Positions 51,671 through 61,560 of a stretch of DNA of 64,000 bases are shown here, one piece after another. A model generated the notes under the pieces. It saw only the letters and a program-made list of their open reading frames with translations, was not told where the DNA came from and searched no databases. Both the position numbers and the translations under genes were made by a program. The DNA lies in assembly GCA_963662175.1 (NCBI GenBank), contig OY759227.1:9022501-9086500 (forward strand). The letters run 5' to 3'. This DNA comes from Aradus depressus. Its lineage: Eukaryota > Arthropoda > Insecta > Hemiptera > Aradidae. How positions within the stretch are numbered: position 1 is the first letter of the stretch; every line of letters starts with the position of its first letter.

Positions 51671-52828
51671 TCACCGGGGTGGCTGTCTGATAGGTCGGTT
51701 ATCCCCTGTCTCTATCCGATGTTTCACTACCCCTGTTCTGCCCAGATCCTGCGGACCTTTGGCGTAGATATCTTGGAACTCTCGCAGTAACCTCATTACT
51801 TCCTTCCGCTGTTCCCCTTTCAGATCCATAGACTGTAGATTAAAAAGTGCGTCTACATCTCGAGTACCCGAGCCACAGCAAACGGCCTCCTCGGAAATTT
51901 CGGCATTGAGCATTGGTTCTTCTTTTTCCTCCACTCGACCCACCCGAGTACCTGCAAAAAGAGTTGCTGCTTCCGGCCCTGCGTTCATAACTCGTAAAGG
52001 GATGGCCCCATGGGAAACTATCGCCATCACCCGAGCTAAGCATATTCGCTCATTACTTATCCGGGGGTCGAAGATTACTTCCGCGCCGTCGGCCATCGGG
52101 CCCGAGAGCTGCGCCATTACGACCACTTCGTGTCTCCCTGGAACCACAGTATTTTCTCCAATGAAAATCACTGCTGCAATGGTGTCGACTCTTTTGTTTC
52201 CAGACTTTGGCGAGCGCAGGGGGATATCGCCTTGGTCAGTTCTCAAGACTCCGCGTCCAAACAGCAGTTGGATTTGCTTGTCCTCCAAGAAGTCGACACC
52301 CAGAATGAGGTCACGCCAGATGTCGCCAATGACAACTTTATGACCGTACGGTATACCCCCCACTGTTATAATCACCTCAGCAAGCCCGTGGGTAGAAATA
52401 GTTCCCCCATTAGCACTGCGCAACCCCCGACCATAATCTTCACAGGGGTGAACCCCTAAACGACGTGCCAGATCAGCGCTGAGTAGCGTGACACTGGCTC
52501 CCGAATCAACAAGAGCCCTCACTGGAACCCCATTCATTCTGAGGTTTACGTAATTTTTCCTGAGTCCATCCTCTTTCACCCCGACGGTAGGGACCATGGG
52601 GAGATCGACCACTGATAGGTCCTCATCAGCGGCCGGCATCAGTTTCCCTTTGGGTGGCTTCACCGAACAGTGGGCTCGGATATGTCCCGACCTGCCACAG
52701 GCCCAGCAGACCAGACTCCTTCGGCCTCTATCCGCCCGCTTCGCCTCCTTTCCAACTACCAGCTCCTCCACTGCCCTCGTAAGGGCTGTTATTTTTTTTT
52801 CCTGTTCTCGCAGCATCGTGTAAAACAC
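51671..52828 (-). CDS. Gypsy zinc knuckle and aspartic protease
   Basis: Open frame of 385 residues read on the minus strand. It begins with a short coiled segment (REQEKKITALTRAVEELVVG), then a CCHC knuckle CWACGRSGHIRAHC. The retropepsin core is VRALVDSGASVTLLSADLAR with the catalytic DSG, and a following hydrophobic-hydrophobic-Gly is seen in DLILGVDFLED. The rest is the linker between protease and RT. It is in a different frame from the preceding gag piece (52872-53240) and from the RT, so the normal gag-pol arrangement has been disturbed by frameshifts or uses programmed ones. Confidence 0.85.
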   Translation of the reverse strand: MFYTMLREQEKKITALTRAVEELVVGKEAKRADRGRRSLVCWACGRSGHIRAHCSVKPPKGKLMPAADEDLSVVDLPMVPTVGVKEDGLRKNYVNLRMNGVPVRALVDSGASVTLLSADLARRLGVHPCEDYGRGLRSANGGTISTHGLAEVIITVGGIPYGHKVVIGDIWRDLILGVDFLEDKQIQLLFGRGVLRTDQGDIPLRSPKSGNKRVDTIAAVIFIGENTVVPGRHEVVVMAQLSGPMADGAEVIFDPRISNERICLARVMAIVSHGAIPLRVMNAGPEAATLFAGTRVGRVEEKEEPMLNAEISEEAVCCGSGTRDVDALFNLQSMDLKGEQRKEVMRLLREFQDIYAKGPQDLGRTGVVKHRIETGDNRPIRQPPR

Positions 52829-52871
52829 GGAGGTTCCCGGGATAGAATCAGTAGGCGCTACAACCTGGCTA

Positions 52872-53460
52872 TCACCCGTATCCTGAACCTCGGCGGTAAT
52901 GACGTAGAGCTATCACTTCCATTTTCAAAGCCCTGGTTAGTGCGGACTCCAGGGTGTCAGGGGACGTTAGCGCAGCCTGAAATCGTACGTTTTTGTCCCG
53001 GAGACCCTCCAGAAAGTGGCCCTTCAAGGTTTCCTGTCGCACCGCCTCCCCAACCCTCTCCGGGTAAGCCTCGTTGTAGAGAGTCTCCAGGGCGGTGGCG
53101 AACTGTGTCAGAGACTCGCCCCTCGCTTGCCGCCGCCCTTTGAATTCATCTTTCTTGAGCACCCGCCGCTCAGGAGGGTCTAATTTAACCCTGATGGTCC
53201 TACACACGAGGGCAAAATCACCTTGGTCTGTCCGAGACATGTTCTTGTAGATGCTAAGGCTCCCCCGTCAGGCACAAAGATAAAAACTGCACTTTTTCAT
53301 CGTCATTCATTTTATTTATTCGACTTACCTTGTCGAAATATTCCACGTAGTCAGTCCACGTTCCCGCAGTGAACTCTTTCAGGAAAATGAGGGGTCTCCT
53401 GTCGACTGCCTCAACGGCGCCGCTCCTCTTCCCCGGCGCGTGTTGTCGCTCTTTCGGCAT
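52872..53460 (-). pseudogene. Gypsy Gag (capsid), frameshifted
   Basis: The start is MPKERQHAPGKRSGAVEAVD, then PLIFLKEFTAGTWTDYVEYF and DDEKVQFLSLCLTGEP, a capsid N-lobe-type helix region. A frameshift near 53245 separates it from the second piece, LDPPERRVLKKDEFKGRRQA, RGESLTQFATALETLYNEAY and GLRDKNVRFQAA, matching the C-lobe of Ty3/gypsy capsids. The start Met lies about 25 bases inside the 5' LTR, normal for this group. Confidence 0.8.
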
Positions 53461-53461
53461 A

Positions 53462-53483
53462 GTTATCCCACCGCTGCCACCAA
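53462..53483 (-). promoter_or_regulatory. Candidate primer-binding site of the gypsy element
   Basis: Directly inside the 5' LTR the minus strand reads TTGGTGGCAGCGGTGGGATA. The TGG two bases from the LTR could pair with a tRNA CCA end. Which tRNA is not clear. Confidence 0.4.
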
Positions 53484-54021
53484 TGTAGCGTTGTTCACCG
53501 AATCATTGACAACCACAAATTTCATCTTACATATTTTTATTTGCACACACTCAAAACGCTCTTTTTCATATCACCTCTTTTAGATCACACAACAATATAT
53601 ATATATATTTTTAATTATATCACATTTAAAAATATATAGGTTAGGTTAGGTTTTATGACTCATGACCGGGCTTTAACTACGAGGTCATATCGCCTACTAC
53701 CAGAGCGCTCTTTAGTCACTCTGGTGGACATGAGCCCGACTCTACTGTGGGAGTCCTAAATTTTGCCTACCTTAAATTTTTATTCATCTAGGGTAGGGGT
53801 CTTTAACAAGTACCTGACATCGTACAGGCTCGGGACCATCGCTTAACGTCCCATCCGAAGGACGGCGTGCTTAAGTTTATTTTACCTCCCAGATAAAATA
53901 AACTAAGGGCCTCGGTCGGGCTACGAACCCACGACCTTGAGCTCAGAAGTCAAGCACGCATACCACTGAGCTACCGGCCCCCTATATATTGAAATATAAA
54001 ATAACATGTGGCTACGCCACA
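53484..54021 (-). repeat. 5' LTR of the gypsy element, split by a SINE
   Basis: Matches 43133-43324 on both sides of a 344-bp insertion plus its 6-bp duplication. Small differences from the other LTR (cattgacaa / cattgataa; catatcacctc / cagatcactt) show some age. Confidence 0.9.
53639..53982 (-). mobile_element. tRNA-derived SINE with telomere-like 3' tail
   Basis: Minus strand starts GGGGGCCGGTAGCTCAGTGG with an A box (TAGCTCAGTGG, plus 53963-53973) and a B box (GGTTCGTAGCC, plus 53919-53929), the internal promoter of RNA polymerase III. A tRNA-unrelated body follows. The minus-strand 3' end is AAACCTAACCTAACC, the complement of the arthropod telomere unit TTAGG. A tatata target duplication flanks it (53633-53638, 53983-53988). 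Confidence 0.8.
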
Positions 54022-54025
54022 AAAT

Positions 54026-54256
54026 ATATTAATTTTTTAAATAAATTTTTATTTTTTTCTATATATTTCTACATTGACTTCCTACCTGAATATTATGATA
54101 TGCAAATCTTGGTGTGGTCTGGACCAAGGTCGACGAGATTTTTTGACTTTGACTCACTGAAGGTAGAATGAGGTGGAGGTAGAATGACCTCTCATCGTCT
54201 GTTTACATCTGGTGAGAAGGTTGAATGACCTCTCAGACGCTAGCGTTTTTTCGATT
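54026..54256. other. Right subterminal region of the Maverick
   Basis: Non-coding. Repeats seen: aggtagaatga / aggttgaatgacctctcaga, shared with 38940-39235. It joins the right terminal repeat at cactgaga. Confidence 0.7.
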
Positions 54257-54427
54257 CACTGAGATAACAAAATAAATATAACAATTATATGTTTACTTTG
54301 ACAAACATCTGACACACCACGCTTTAAAACCACCCGACCTCCAATAGTCCCTTTAACTCCTGACCATCCACTACGGGCTACTTTTAGACCAGCATGGGGG
54401 CTTTAACTAGGCCCGAATTACCCTACT
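54257..54427. repeat. Right terminal inverted repeat of the Maverick
   Basis: 171 bp, reverse complement of 25570-25755 apart from two small gaps; ends gaattaccctact, so the element termini are AG...CT. Confidence 0.92.
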
Positions 54428-54433
54428 ATCCGA
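54428..54433. repeat. Target-site duplication (right) of the Maverick
   Basis: atccga, identical to 25564-25569. Confidence 0.9.
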
Positions 54434-55160
54434 AATGGGGCCTCCCAGGAGCCTCTGCAGGAAAAAGTCAGTTGATTGCTAGCAAGCGAACAGTTCATAC
54501 TGGTGTAGTAAGTGCCTTCCTTTTCAAAGTTAAAAATATGTGAAATTTACTATACAGTGGATTCATAATTTAAAGTGACAGCGAGAGGGGCTGGATTAAT
54601 GAGTTTTTTGTTTTGTTTTTATTTTATTTCTATTAATACAAAAGTAATTGTTAGTTTAAGATCCATATCAATGTGACGTCACAAACTGTGAGAGAAAAAT
54701 CCTATTATTAATGGCCGCCAAGTTCAATAAATAAATTTCAATTTTGTAAATATGTTGTAATTTTTTTTTTATTATTCCCTCATATTTCTTTAAAGGCAAA
54801 TCTTGAATTCTCAAAACTTACAGACCTAACGAATCAAAACCCTTTGGAGTGAGTACCGACTTCGGGACCTAATAAATAGTTTTAATTAATAGTAATCAAG
54901 TCGGAGGACATTTTGATATATTTCAAATTGGTACTAGAGTAAAGTAGTTTAAACATTTTGCCTAGAGTTATTTATAACTTTTGGTTTTGTTTTTTTATTA
55001 AGAGCTTCACTCAAATAATTATTTGATTTATTATTTTTATTTTTATGATAAATTACACATTTTTTTTAGTAGTAATTATAAATTAACTTAACTCAATTAT
55101 ATTTTTGAAATTTTTTTTTATTTATTAGTAATTAAGATGAAAGGGTAATAAAAAACCTTT
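54434..55160 (+). repeat. Diverged long repeat, copy 3, right part
   Basis: Continues the repeat cut at 25569. Shared landmarks with copies 1 and 2 include agttatttataac followed by aagagcttcactcaa and the end aataaaaaaccttt. After 55160 a ~59-bp piece resembles the internal region at 11535 before the next copy starts. Confidence 0.65.
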
Positions 55161-55219
55161 GAAGTTATTATAGACTACGATGAAATGAGAAGTTATTGTA
55201 GGTTATTTTTTTTTGTGTG

Positions 55220-56860
55220 TGTAACATAAACAGACCGTCGCCATGGAAACAGAAACACGTATAATACATTTACATTAAGAGTTTAAATTACTGTCAAAAA
55301 GTAAATTATCAGACCCCAGAAAGGAAAATAAAACGGAAATAAAGAGTAAAAAACAGAAAGGAACAAATTAAGTAATAGAATCAATCAAAACAACGTCCTA
55401 ACCTCAAAGGCTTAGTTAGTGATAACTCTTTGAAACAGAAATTCAACTTAGAATTGAAAAAATAAAATAAGAAAACGCATCCAAATTAAAGACAATTTAA
55501 TCAGCTAAAAGATGGAATCAACAAAAACACCAAATTTATCAGTTGAATAAGTAAATAAATTTTGCAACGCAACTGAAGAAAACCAGGGCCAACAGAGTGG
55601 AAGCATTCCAAAGAAAATTTCCAAACTTAACAAAACCCAAATAGAACCAAAATTTAAGAAAAGTTTAAAAAGGCATTCAAGAAGAAAAGGAGACTGTAAA
55701 AAGGGGACAGAATGAAGAAGGAACAAAGAAGTCAATGAGACAAGAAAAGGTTTATAGAATCCAACAGAAGAAAAACTACCAGAAGGAATCTTTTGAAATT
55801 TTTCAGAATGGGTCCAAAATTTGTTTAAAGAAGATTGATAAAAGAAAACACGAAGAAAATGGCCGTTTTGAGAAAAAATATGTAAATATAAGCAAGTTTC
55901 GACTTAGTTCGGATTCTTGCCGCTTGGTGAGTTATGTTTCCACAAAATATACAAAAGAAGTTCATGTTCTTTTTTTAGAGGAACAGGAGTCAACATTTAA
56001 AAGCAAAGACATAGAAAATTAAAAGAATAAATAAGAAGACAGAAGAAAAAGAAGAGAAGGAAGAATACATCGAAAAAATTATAGTTAATGAAATATCAAG
56101 TTCCGAGGGACAAAACACGTACGAAAAGATGGTCTCCAGCCAACACTAGGAGAGAAAAGTCAGTCGATGGCCTCCTTGCATCCAGGCCAAACCTATGTTG
56201 GACTTGTTCAAGTTTTTGTGGGATTTAGTGAGGAGAAGTAAGTAAACAGTGAAATCTTTATGTGAAGTGACCGGGAAAGAGTCAAGGTGGTGGAGAAGGA
56301 GTTCTGCGTCAATTTTTTTAATTATTGAAGGATATTTCAGTTGTAGAAAATTCAAGCGTGACGTCACGAAGGTAGGATTATATATATTTTTGTTTCAACA
56401 TGGCCACTTCCATTTTTTTATTAAATTAGTAAAATTTCTCAACATGTTTTAATTTTTTTATTATTATTCCCTCATACCTCTGTAAAAGCAAATCTCAAAT
56501 TCTCAAAACATATGGATCTTACTGATGAAGCGCCTTTGTGGTAAGTACAAATTTCGGGACATAATAGTTAATATTTTTAAATTTCAATAATCAAGTCGGA
56601 CATTTTGATATTTTTAATTGGTACTAGTAAAGTAGTCTGGATAATTTACACAGAGTTATTTATAAACTATGTTTTTTTCTCATTAAGAGCTTCACTCAAT
56701 TATTTGATTTATTATTTTATTTTATTTTTAGGATAAATACTTTTTTTTTAGTAAAAATTTTTTTTATTTTTTTACACAATTTGTATTAAGTAATAATCAT
56801 TAGCTATCTATTAAAATAAATATTACATGAGATGAGAAGATTATTTTTTTTGAAGTTATA
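55220..56860 (+). repeat. Diverged long repeat, copy 4
   Basis: Starts tgtaacataaacagaccgtc. Contains acgtcacgaaggtaggatta, gtaagtacaaatttcgggac and aagagcttcactcaattatt, the same order of landmarks as the other copies. ORFs inside are short and unsupported. Confidence 0.65.
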
Positions 56861-57613
56861 AGAGAAGTTAGGGAATAGGCGGAGGCCTAGGTAACGTCGA
56901 AATAATAGGTTAAGGGATATTTATACTTTGTAAGTGGGGATTTAGTAATTTCAGAAGTTAATGAACGAAGTTGAATTTTATTTGAATTGAAATATACGAG
57001 AAGAAATATTTAGAAAATGAGAACGAGGAATGATGTGTTGAATTTAGTAAGGCAACCCATTTAATTTAATTTTTTTTGAGATAATGAGACATACAGGATG
57101 GAAGGTGAGAAAAAATATTAAGCGGTGGAACGGCAATATAATAATCAAATATAATTTTTTTTTTGTTTGGATATACATAAATAATAATATTATTAGGATA
57201 AGTAAATTATTTTGTTTAATCAGTAAAGTGTTCAATATTTTTTAGTATGAAAGTTGAGAGCAAACAAATTTGTAATATGCATTTATTGAATAACGATCCG
57301 AAAATTGATAATTAGAATAAGGAAATTTTGTAAAGTAGTTGATAAGAATTTTTATTGTTTTGGGTTGAGAGTATAAAAATGTTGGCAAACGGAAGTGAAG
57401 TGAAGTGACAAGTGCGAAATTAATTATTTGAGGTTGTTTGTATAAGTCAAGAACGCTTGAGAGTGTCAACTCACAACACCCGACGGAGGGAAGACGAGAG
57501 GAGGAAGAAGAAAGGAAAAGGACCAGGATTAAACAGATGAAGAAAAGACCTTTTGAATAAAAACTGTGATTCCAGAAACACAATTTTTTTCCCAAAAACT
57601 AGGAGAAGGTAAA
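56861..57613 (+). other. 3' internal remnant of the long-repeat element
   Basis: Matches 11560-12354 (ggcctaggtaacgtcgaaat; gaaaggaaaaggaccagg-type purine runs near the end) and again precedes a copy of the long repeat. No gene remains. Confidence 0.6.
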
Positions 57614-58816
57614 TGTAACATAAACAAACCATCACCATGGCAACAGATGAACACTCAACATTTTTCCATTGAGAATTTAATTTACCATAAAGAAGGAAAT
57701 CAAAACACCCCAGAAAGGAATTTTAAGTAACATTAAAAGGAAAATAAGACTTACATAGAGAGTAAAATCAACAAAGAACAAATTTAGAAAAGGAATCCAT
57801 CAAAAAACAACGTTAAAACCTGAAAGGCCTATTTAGTGATAACGCTTGACAACAAAATTAAACTAGAAACTGAAGAAAGAAAATAAAAGAAGTCATCACA
57901 ATTGAAGGAAATTTATTAAGCTAAAAGATGAAAGCAATAGAAATACTAAATTCATTAGTTAAATTAGAAATGTTTACAACATAAATGAAGAAAGACGAAG
58001 AAGTAAAGGAAATAAGAAAGAATTATAATAATATAATAAATTAAAATAATATTTAAGAAGACGAAATGAAAAGGAAAGAAACAAGAAAACGTCGAAAAAA
58101 TTTCAATATTTGTAAAAAAACAATTGCCGGACTTTTGCTAGCTCTGAAACCATTAACACTCATGTCATAAGTGTCTTCTTTTTTCATAAGTAATATGAAG
58201 TGAATATGGTGAAAAGTGAATGAAGAATGTGAAGTGACAAGTAATGAGTGAGATTTAGTTGGATATTTTTTTATTGGTGTTTGTTTCTTCATATTTTTCA
58301 TTGTTTTTTGAAAATTGTTCATAAGCGAGAAACACAAGCGTGACGTCACGAAGGTAGGAATAATTATATATATTGTTTGTTTTTTCAAAAATGGCCACTT
58401 TGGGATTTTTTATTAAATTGGTAAATTTTCATGATATGTTTTAATTTTTTTTTTATTCCCTCATATCTCTTTAAAAGCAAATTCTCAAAACTTATGGATC
58501 TTACGAACGAAGCGCCTTTATGGTGAATACCGATTTCGAATATTTTTAATTTTCAGTCATCAAGTCGGAGAACATTTTGATATTTTTCAAATTGGTACTA
58601 GTAAAGTAGTTTAAACATTTTTCCTAGAGTTATTTATAACATTTGTTTTTTTTTCTATTAAGAGCTTCACTCAAATAATTATTTGATTTGTTATTTTTAT
58701 TTTTAATAATAAATTACACATTTTTTTTATTAGTAATTATAACTTAACTCAATTTTATTTTTAATTCATTTTTTTTATTTATTATAAATTGAGTTGAAAG
58801 AGTAATAAAAACCTTT
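57614..58816 (+). repeat. Diverged long repeat, copy 5
   Basis: Starts tgtaacataaacaaaccatc and ends aataaaaacctttt. It is directly followed by Maverick PolB sequence, which fixes its 3' end independently of copies 1 and 2. Confidence 0.65.
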
Positions 58817-59000
58817 TACTACATCGACTCTTGGGAGAAGCTGGATGAAACAAGCCTGCCACCCCGAGAAAAATTTTACAATACCTTGGCCGACACCTCG
58901 CTTAGTGAAGAGGATTATCAACATGGAAAAAATATTTGGAACATGTTCCGGTGTTGGTTGTTTCCGGTATTTCTTCCAGAGGTGTCTTCTTATTTTTTGC

Positions 59001-59038
59001 ACAATATTTCTGGACACTTACACGTCCCTTCTCCTGGT
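59001..59038 (-). ncRNA. Hammerhead-ribozyme-like remnant, left arm
   Basis: On the minus strand CAGGAGAAGGGACGTGTAAG, then TGTCC, AGAAATATTGTGC. It mirrors the motif in the right arm. The expected CUGAUGA box reads CAGGAGA, so it is degenerate. Confidence 0.4.
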
Positions 59039-59145
59039 CACTATGAACATTCTACTCCTGGGGACCCTTCTTTTTATAACCAAAACTTTGACTGTGGCGG
59101 TCTCTCGCTTCTAAGAACTAGTTGTTCGTACTAATAATTAAGGCA

Positions 59146-59430
59146 GAACACCTGATGGATGTTAAACACAACCGGACACAGAAATCAGCCGTGGCCAAGC
59201 ACGCCAGTGAATGTGGACATCAAATCTTGTTTGACCAAGCGAGGATCCTGGCAGTGGAATCTAACTGGGAAAGAGACTCCTCCGTGAAAGTATTGAAATT
59301 TTAAAAAAGCCGAAAAATTTTAATAAAGAGGATGGTTGGATTCTGTCCGAGATGTGGAAGCCGGTACTGTCCCCGCTCAATGTTAAGAAGACTAGACCTG
59401 GAGTCGGGCAACAACGGCAGTTCAACTAAT
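59146..59430 (+). pseudogene. C-terminal end of a Penelope GIY-YIG endonuclease
   Basis: Reads AEHLMDVKHNRTQKSAVAKH, ASECGHQILFDQARILAVES and NWERDSS, then after a frame break KAEKFNKEDGWILSEMWKPV. The pattern (AEH....H......A.A.H....GH.I.F....IL......R..RE...I.K....N...G..L...W.P.) is that of the end of Penelope-like polyproteins just after the endonuclease core. The upstream reverse transcriptase is absent. Confidence 0.75.
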
Positions 59431-59700
59431 TTTGGGATTGGTTCTGAAGGATCAATCACAAAAATTAATGAGAAAAACATGGCTGCCATTATTTGCAGGT
59501 GAAGTGAGGGCGCCATAGTCGAGGGATACCATCAGGTTGGATTCCTGAATTATGATTGGCTGTGGGGGACCAATCAGCTAATTACCTTGGACTTAAATTA
59601 TTAATACGAACAACTAGTTCTTAGAAGCGAGAGAGACCGCCACAATCAAGGTTTTGGCTATAAAAAGGAGGGTCCCCAAGAGTAGAATGTTCTTGGTGAC

Positions 59701-59737
59701 CAGAAGAAGGGACGTGTAAGTGTCCCGAAATATTGTC
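59701..59737 (+). ncRNA. Hammerhead-ribozyme-like remnant, right arm
   Basis: cagaagaagggacgtgtaag, tgtccc, then gaaatattgtc. A hairpin (gggac/gtccc at 59709-59726) followed by GAAA and a GTC has the order of helix II, GAAA box and cleavage triplet in the small hammerheads known from Penelope-like elements. The box before the hairpin is CAGAAGA rather than CUGAUGA, so self-cleavage is unlikely. Confidence 0.45.
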
Positions 59738-60897
59738 CAAAAAAAAAAGACACCTCTGGAAGAAATACCGGAAACAACCAACAGTGGAACATCCCAGAGA
59801 AGTTTAAGAAAAACATGTTCCCGTGTGCCACGCTCGAGGAATACAGTGATATTTATTTAAAAACGGACATATTACTTCTCGCAGATGTATTTGAACAATT
59901 CCGTAATGTCATGATGAGCTCGCGCAAGGTGGACCCCGCCCAATATTTCACTGCCCAGGGGATGACATGGCACGTCATGTTAAAACATGATAATCAAGTT
60001 AAATTAGAGCAATTACAGGATTTCGACATGATATTATTCCTTGAGCGGGGTATTCGCGGTCGTTTATGCCAAATGTCGCACCGCTATGCAAAGGCCAATA
60101 ATAAGTATATGCCCGAGCATGACCCTACAAAAGAGTCCTCCTACATCGCCTACCTTCCACACTGCCCACAATGACCTGCTGTTCCTGCCGGAATCCATCA
60201 TTCCTCCACGCAGTAAAGTCCCGAAGTTAGTTGCACATTTAGGTTCGCATGAGCGATATGTAGTTCATTATGTCAACCTGAAACAGGCTATTGAACAGGG
60301 ATTGATAGTTACAAAATCATCGCGTCATAAAATTTAAACAGTCCCGATGGCTACAATCGTATATAAATTGCAATACTGAATTACGTAAAAAGGCCATTAA
60401 TGATTTTGAAAAGGACTTTTATAAATTGCTCAACAATTCGGTTTTCGGCAAAACAATGGAAAATATAAGGAATAGGATGAATATGAAATTAATTACTGAT
60501 CTGAAAAAACTCATGAAACTAATAGCAAAAGCCAATGTTTTAGACCGCATCATTTATCATGAAAACTTGTTAGCTGTTATTATGAGTAATACTAAACTAC
60601 TATTTAATAAACCGATATACGTAGGCCAGGCAATCTTAGATTTATCTAAAGTCGCCATGTATGAGTTCCACTACGATGTCATGCTTAAAAAATATGGTCC
60701 GAAACGGCTAAAATTGTGTTACATCGACACCGATAGTCTCGTTTATTTAATACACACTGCTGACTGGTATTGTTGAGTCGCGCAGGGGGATCCATGGTGA
60801 GCGGGTGAATTCGGGAAGTCTCGAACATCGCCGGAGTGCAGTTTAGCGGCTAGAAGTGCCCGTGTACTATTATTTACTATTATTTAAACCTTTTGTC

Positions 60898-61014
60898 AAC
60901 AATAATATCCAAATGTTTCGAATTCTTTCCATCACAGCTAACTACTGACAATTATTGTAAAAATTTAAATATTGTTGATTGGAACGACATGTATGCTCTG
61001 TTTATGATTAACTG
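60898..61014 (+). pseudogene. Fragment homologous to the 182-aa Maverick protein
   Basis: Reads ISKCFEFFPSQLTTDNYCKN and LNIVDWNDMYALFMIN, then a stop. It matches the end of the intact protein at 34445-34993. From 60777 to 60897 I see no recognisable gene. Confidence 0.7.
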
Positions 61015-61059
61015 ATCATGTTTCTTGATTTCCTTTATTTATTTCCATTTTTTCAATTA

Positions 61060-61560
61060 TTATAAGTAATGTTTTGGAACATTTGGGGGTTAAAAATTAT
61101 GGAAATCATAAATTTGTCGACCTGCTGCCTGCTTTGCTTTCAAGATATAATAATACGCCGCATAGAACAATACGTACCACCCCGACAAAAGTTGTTGAGG
61201 ACGTACATTTACAGAATGAGCTTCTTGCGACAATTTATACCGCTCGAGCTACAAGTACCAAGCCTAAATTCAAAATAGGGGATTATGTGCGGATATCTAA
61301 ATTGCGCAATGCATTTTCAAAAGCTTACCTAGCTCAGTTTTCCCCCAAAATATGTATTATACAAGATGCGTTTTACCAACCCACCCACATACCTTCTTCA
61401 AGATGTGAATAAGGAAGATTTTATGGTGGATTTTATGAACAAGAGCTGCAGCATGTCCACGATCATGAAGTTTATCTTATTGAAAAAGTTCTCCGAAAAA
61501 AAGGCAAAAACTTGTATGTAAAATGGATGGGATTTCCCGAAAAAACCTGGATACTGTAAT
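61060..61560 (+). pseudogene. Maverick integrase C-terminal half with chromodomain (second element)
   Basis: KFVDLLPALLSRYNNTPHRT, PTKVVEDVHLQNELLA, KFKIGDYVRISKLRNAF and SKAYLAQFSPKI follow the catalytic core, which is missing. After frame breaks near 61370-61420 the chromodomain is read: VYLIEKVLRRK-type strand (here VYLIEKVLRKKGKNLYVKWM) and FPEKTW. It aligns with the integrase at 27300-28253, and this piece is on the opposite strand relation to PolB, so the relic is rearranged. Confidence 0.8.

Larger units (their letters stand above)
43133..54021 (-). mobile_element. Ty3/gypsy LTR retrotransposon inside the Maverick
   Basis: LTRs at 43133-43324 and 53484-54021 (the latter with a SINE inside) and a 4-bp target duplication, aaat, at 43129-43132 and 54022-54025. 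Gene order on the minus strand is gag, zinc knuckle and protease, RT, RNase H, integrase. It is much GC-richer than the Maverick. An R1-like element interrupts it between RNase H and integrase. Every large gene has frame breaks. Confidence 0.93.
25570..54427. mobile_element. Maverick/Polinton (adintovirus-like) element with nested insertions
   Basis: Bounded by terminal inverted repeats starting agtagggtaatt on both ends and by the 6-bp duplication atccga. Total 28.9 kb; about 18.0 kb after discounting the inserted gypsy element. It encodes the Maverick set: integrase with chromodomain, packaging ATPase, adenovirus-type protease, capsid and penton-like proteins and protein-primed PolB, plus a PLA2 protein and a RING protein. 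The right part is present in two unequal tandem copies (about 31066-39130 and 39239-54427). Nearly every core gene has lesions, so it is a defective copy, but the termini are well preserved. Confidence 0.93.
58950..59811. mobile_element. Penelope-like element remnant with long inverted arms
   Basis: Inserted in the PolB relic and flanked by a 10-bp duplication, aacatgttcc (58940-58949, 59812-59821). About 195-bp inverted arms (58950-59145 and 59595-59800) share ttggttgtttccggtatttc and gcttctaagaactagttgtt. Between them lies the end of a GIY-YIG endonuclease domain. It is truncated: no RT remains. Confidence 0.8.
58817..60776 (+). pseudogene. PolB fragment of a second, older Maverick, split by a Penelope-like element
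   Basis: First piece 58817-58949 reads YIDSWEKLDETSLPPREKFY and DTSLSEEDYQHGKNIWNMF. After the inserted element, 59815 onward reads ATLEEYSDIYLKTDILLLAD, VDPAQYFTAQGMTWHVMLKH, GIRGRLCQMSHRYAKANN and ESSYIAYL. Motif A is lost in a deletion at about 60160. Later pieces hold ERYVVHYVNLKQAIEQGL, NNSVFGKTMENIRNRMN (motif B), YVGQAILDLSKVAMYEF and CYIDTDSLVYLIH (motif C). It is clearly a different lineage from the PolB at 35-42 kb. Frames change at 60160, 60335 and elsewhere. Confidence 0.88.

Noticed and set aside
53900..53982. A functional tRNA gene on the minus strand
   Set aside because: A and B boxes are present but the arms do not fold well, and the sequence runs into a 344-bp unit with a target duplication: a SINE.
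55735..56022. 95-codon plus-strand ORF
   Set aside because: Lies in long repeat copy 4 and is not open in the other copies.
58845..59134. Two overlapping plus-strand ORFs
   Set aside because: Chimeras of the PolB fragment and the left arm of the Penelope-like element.
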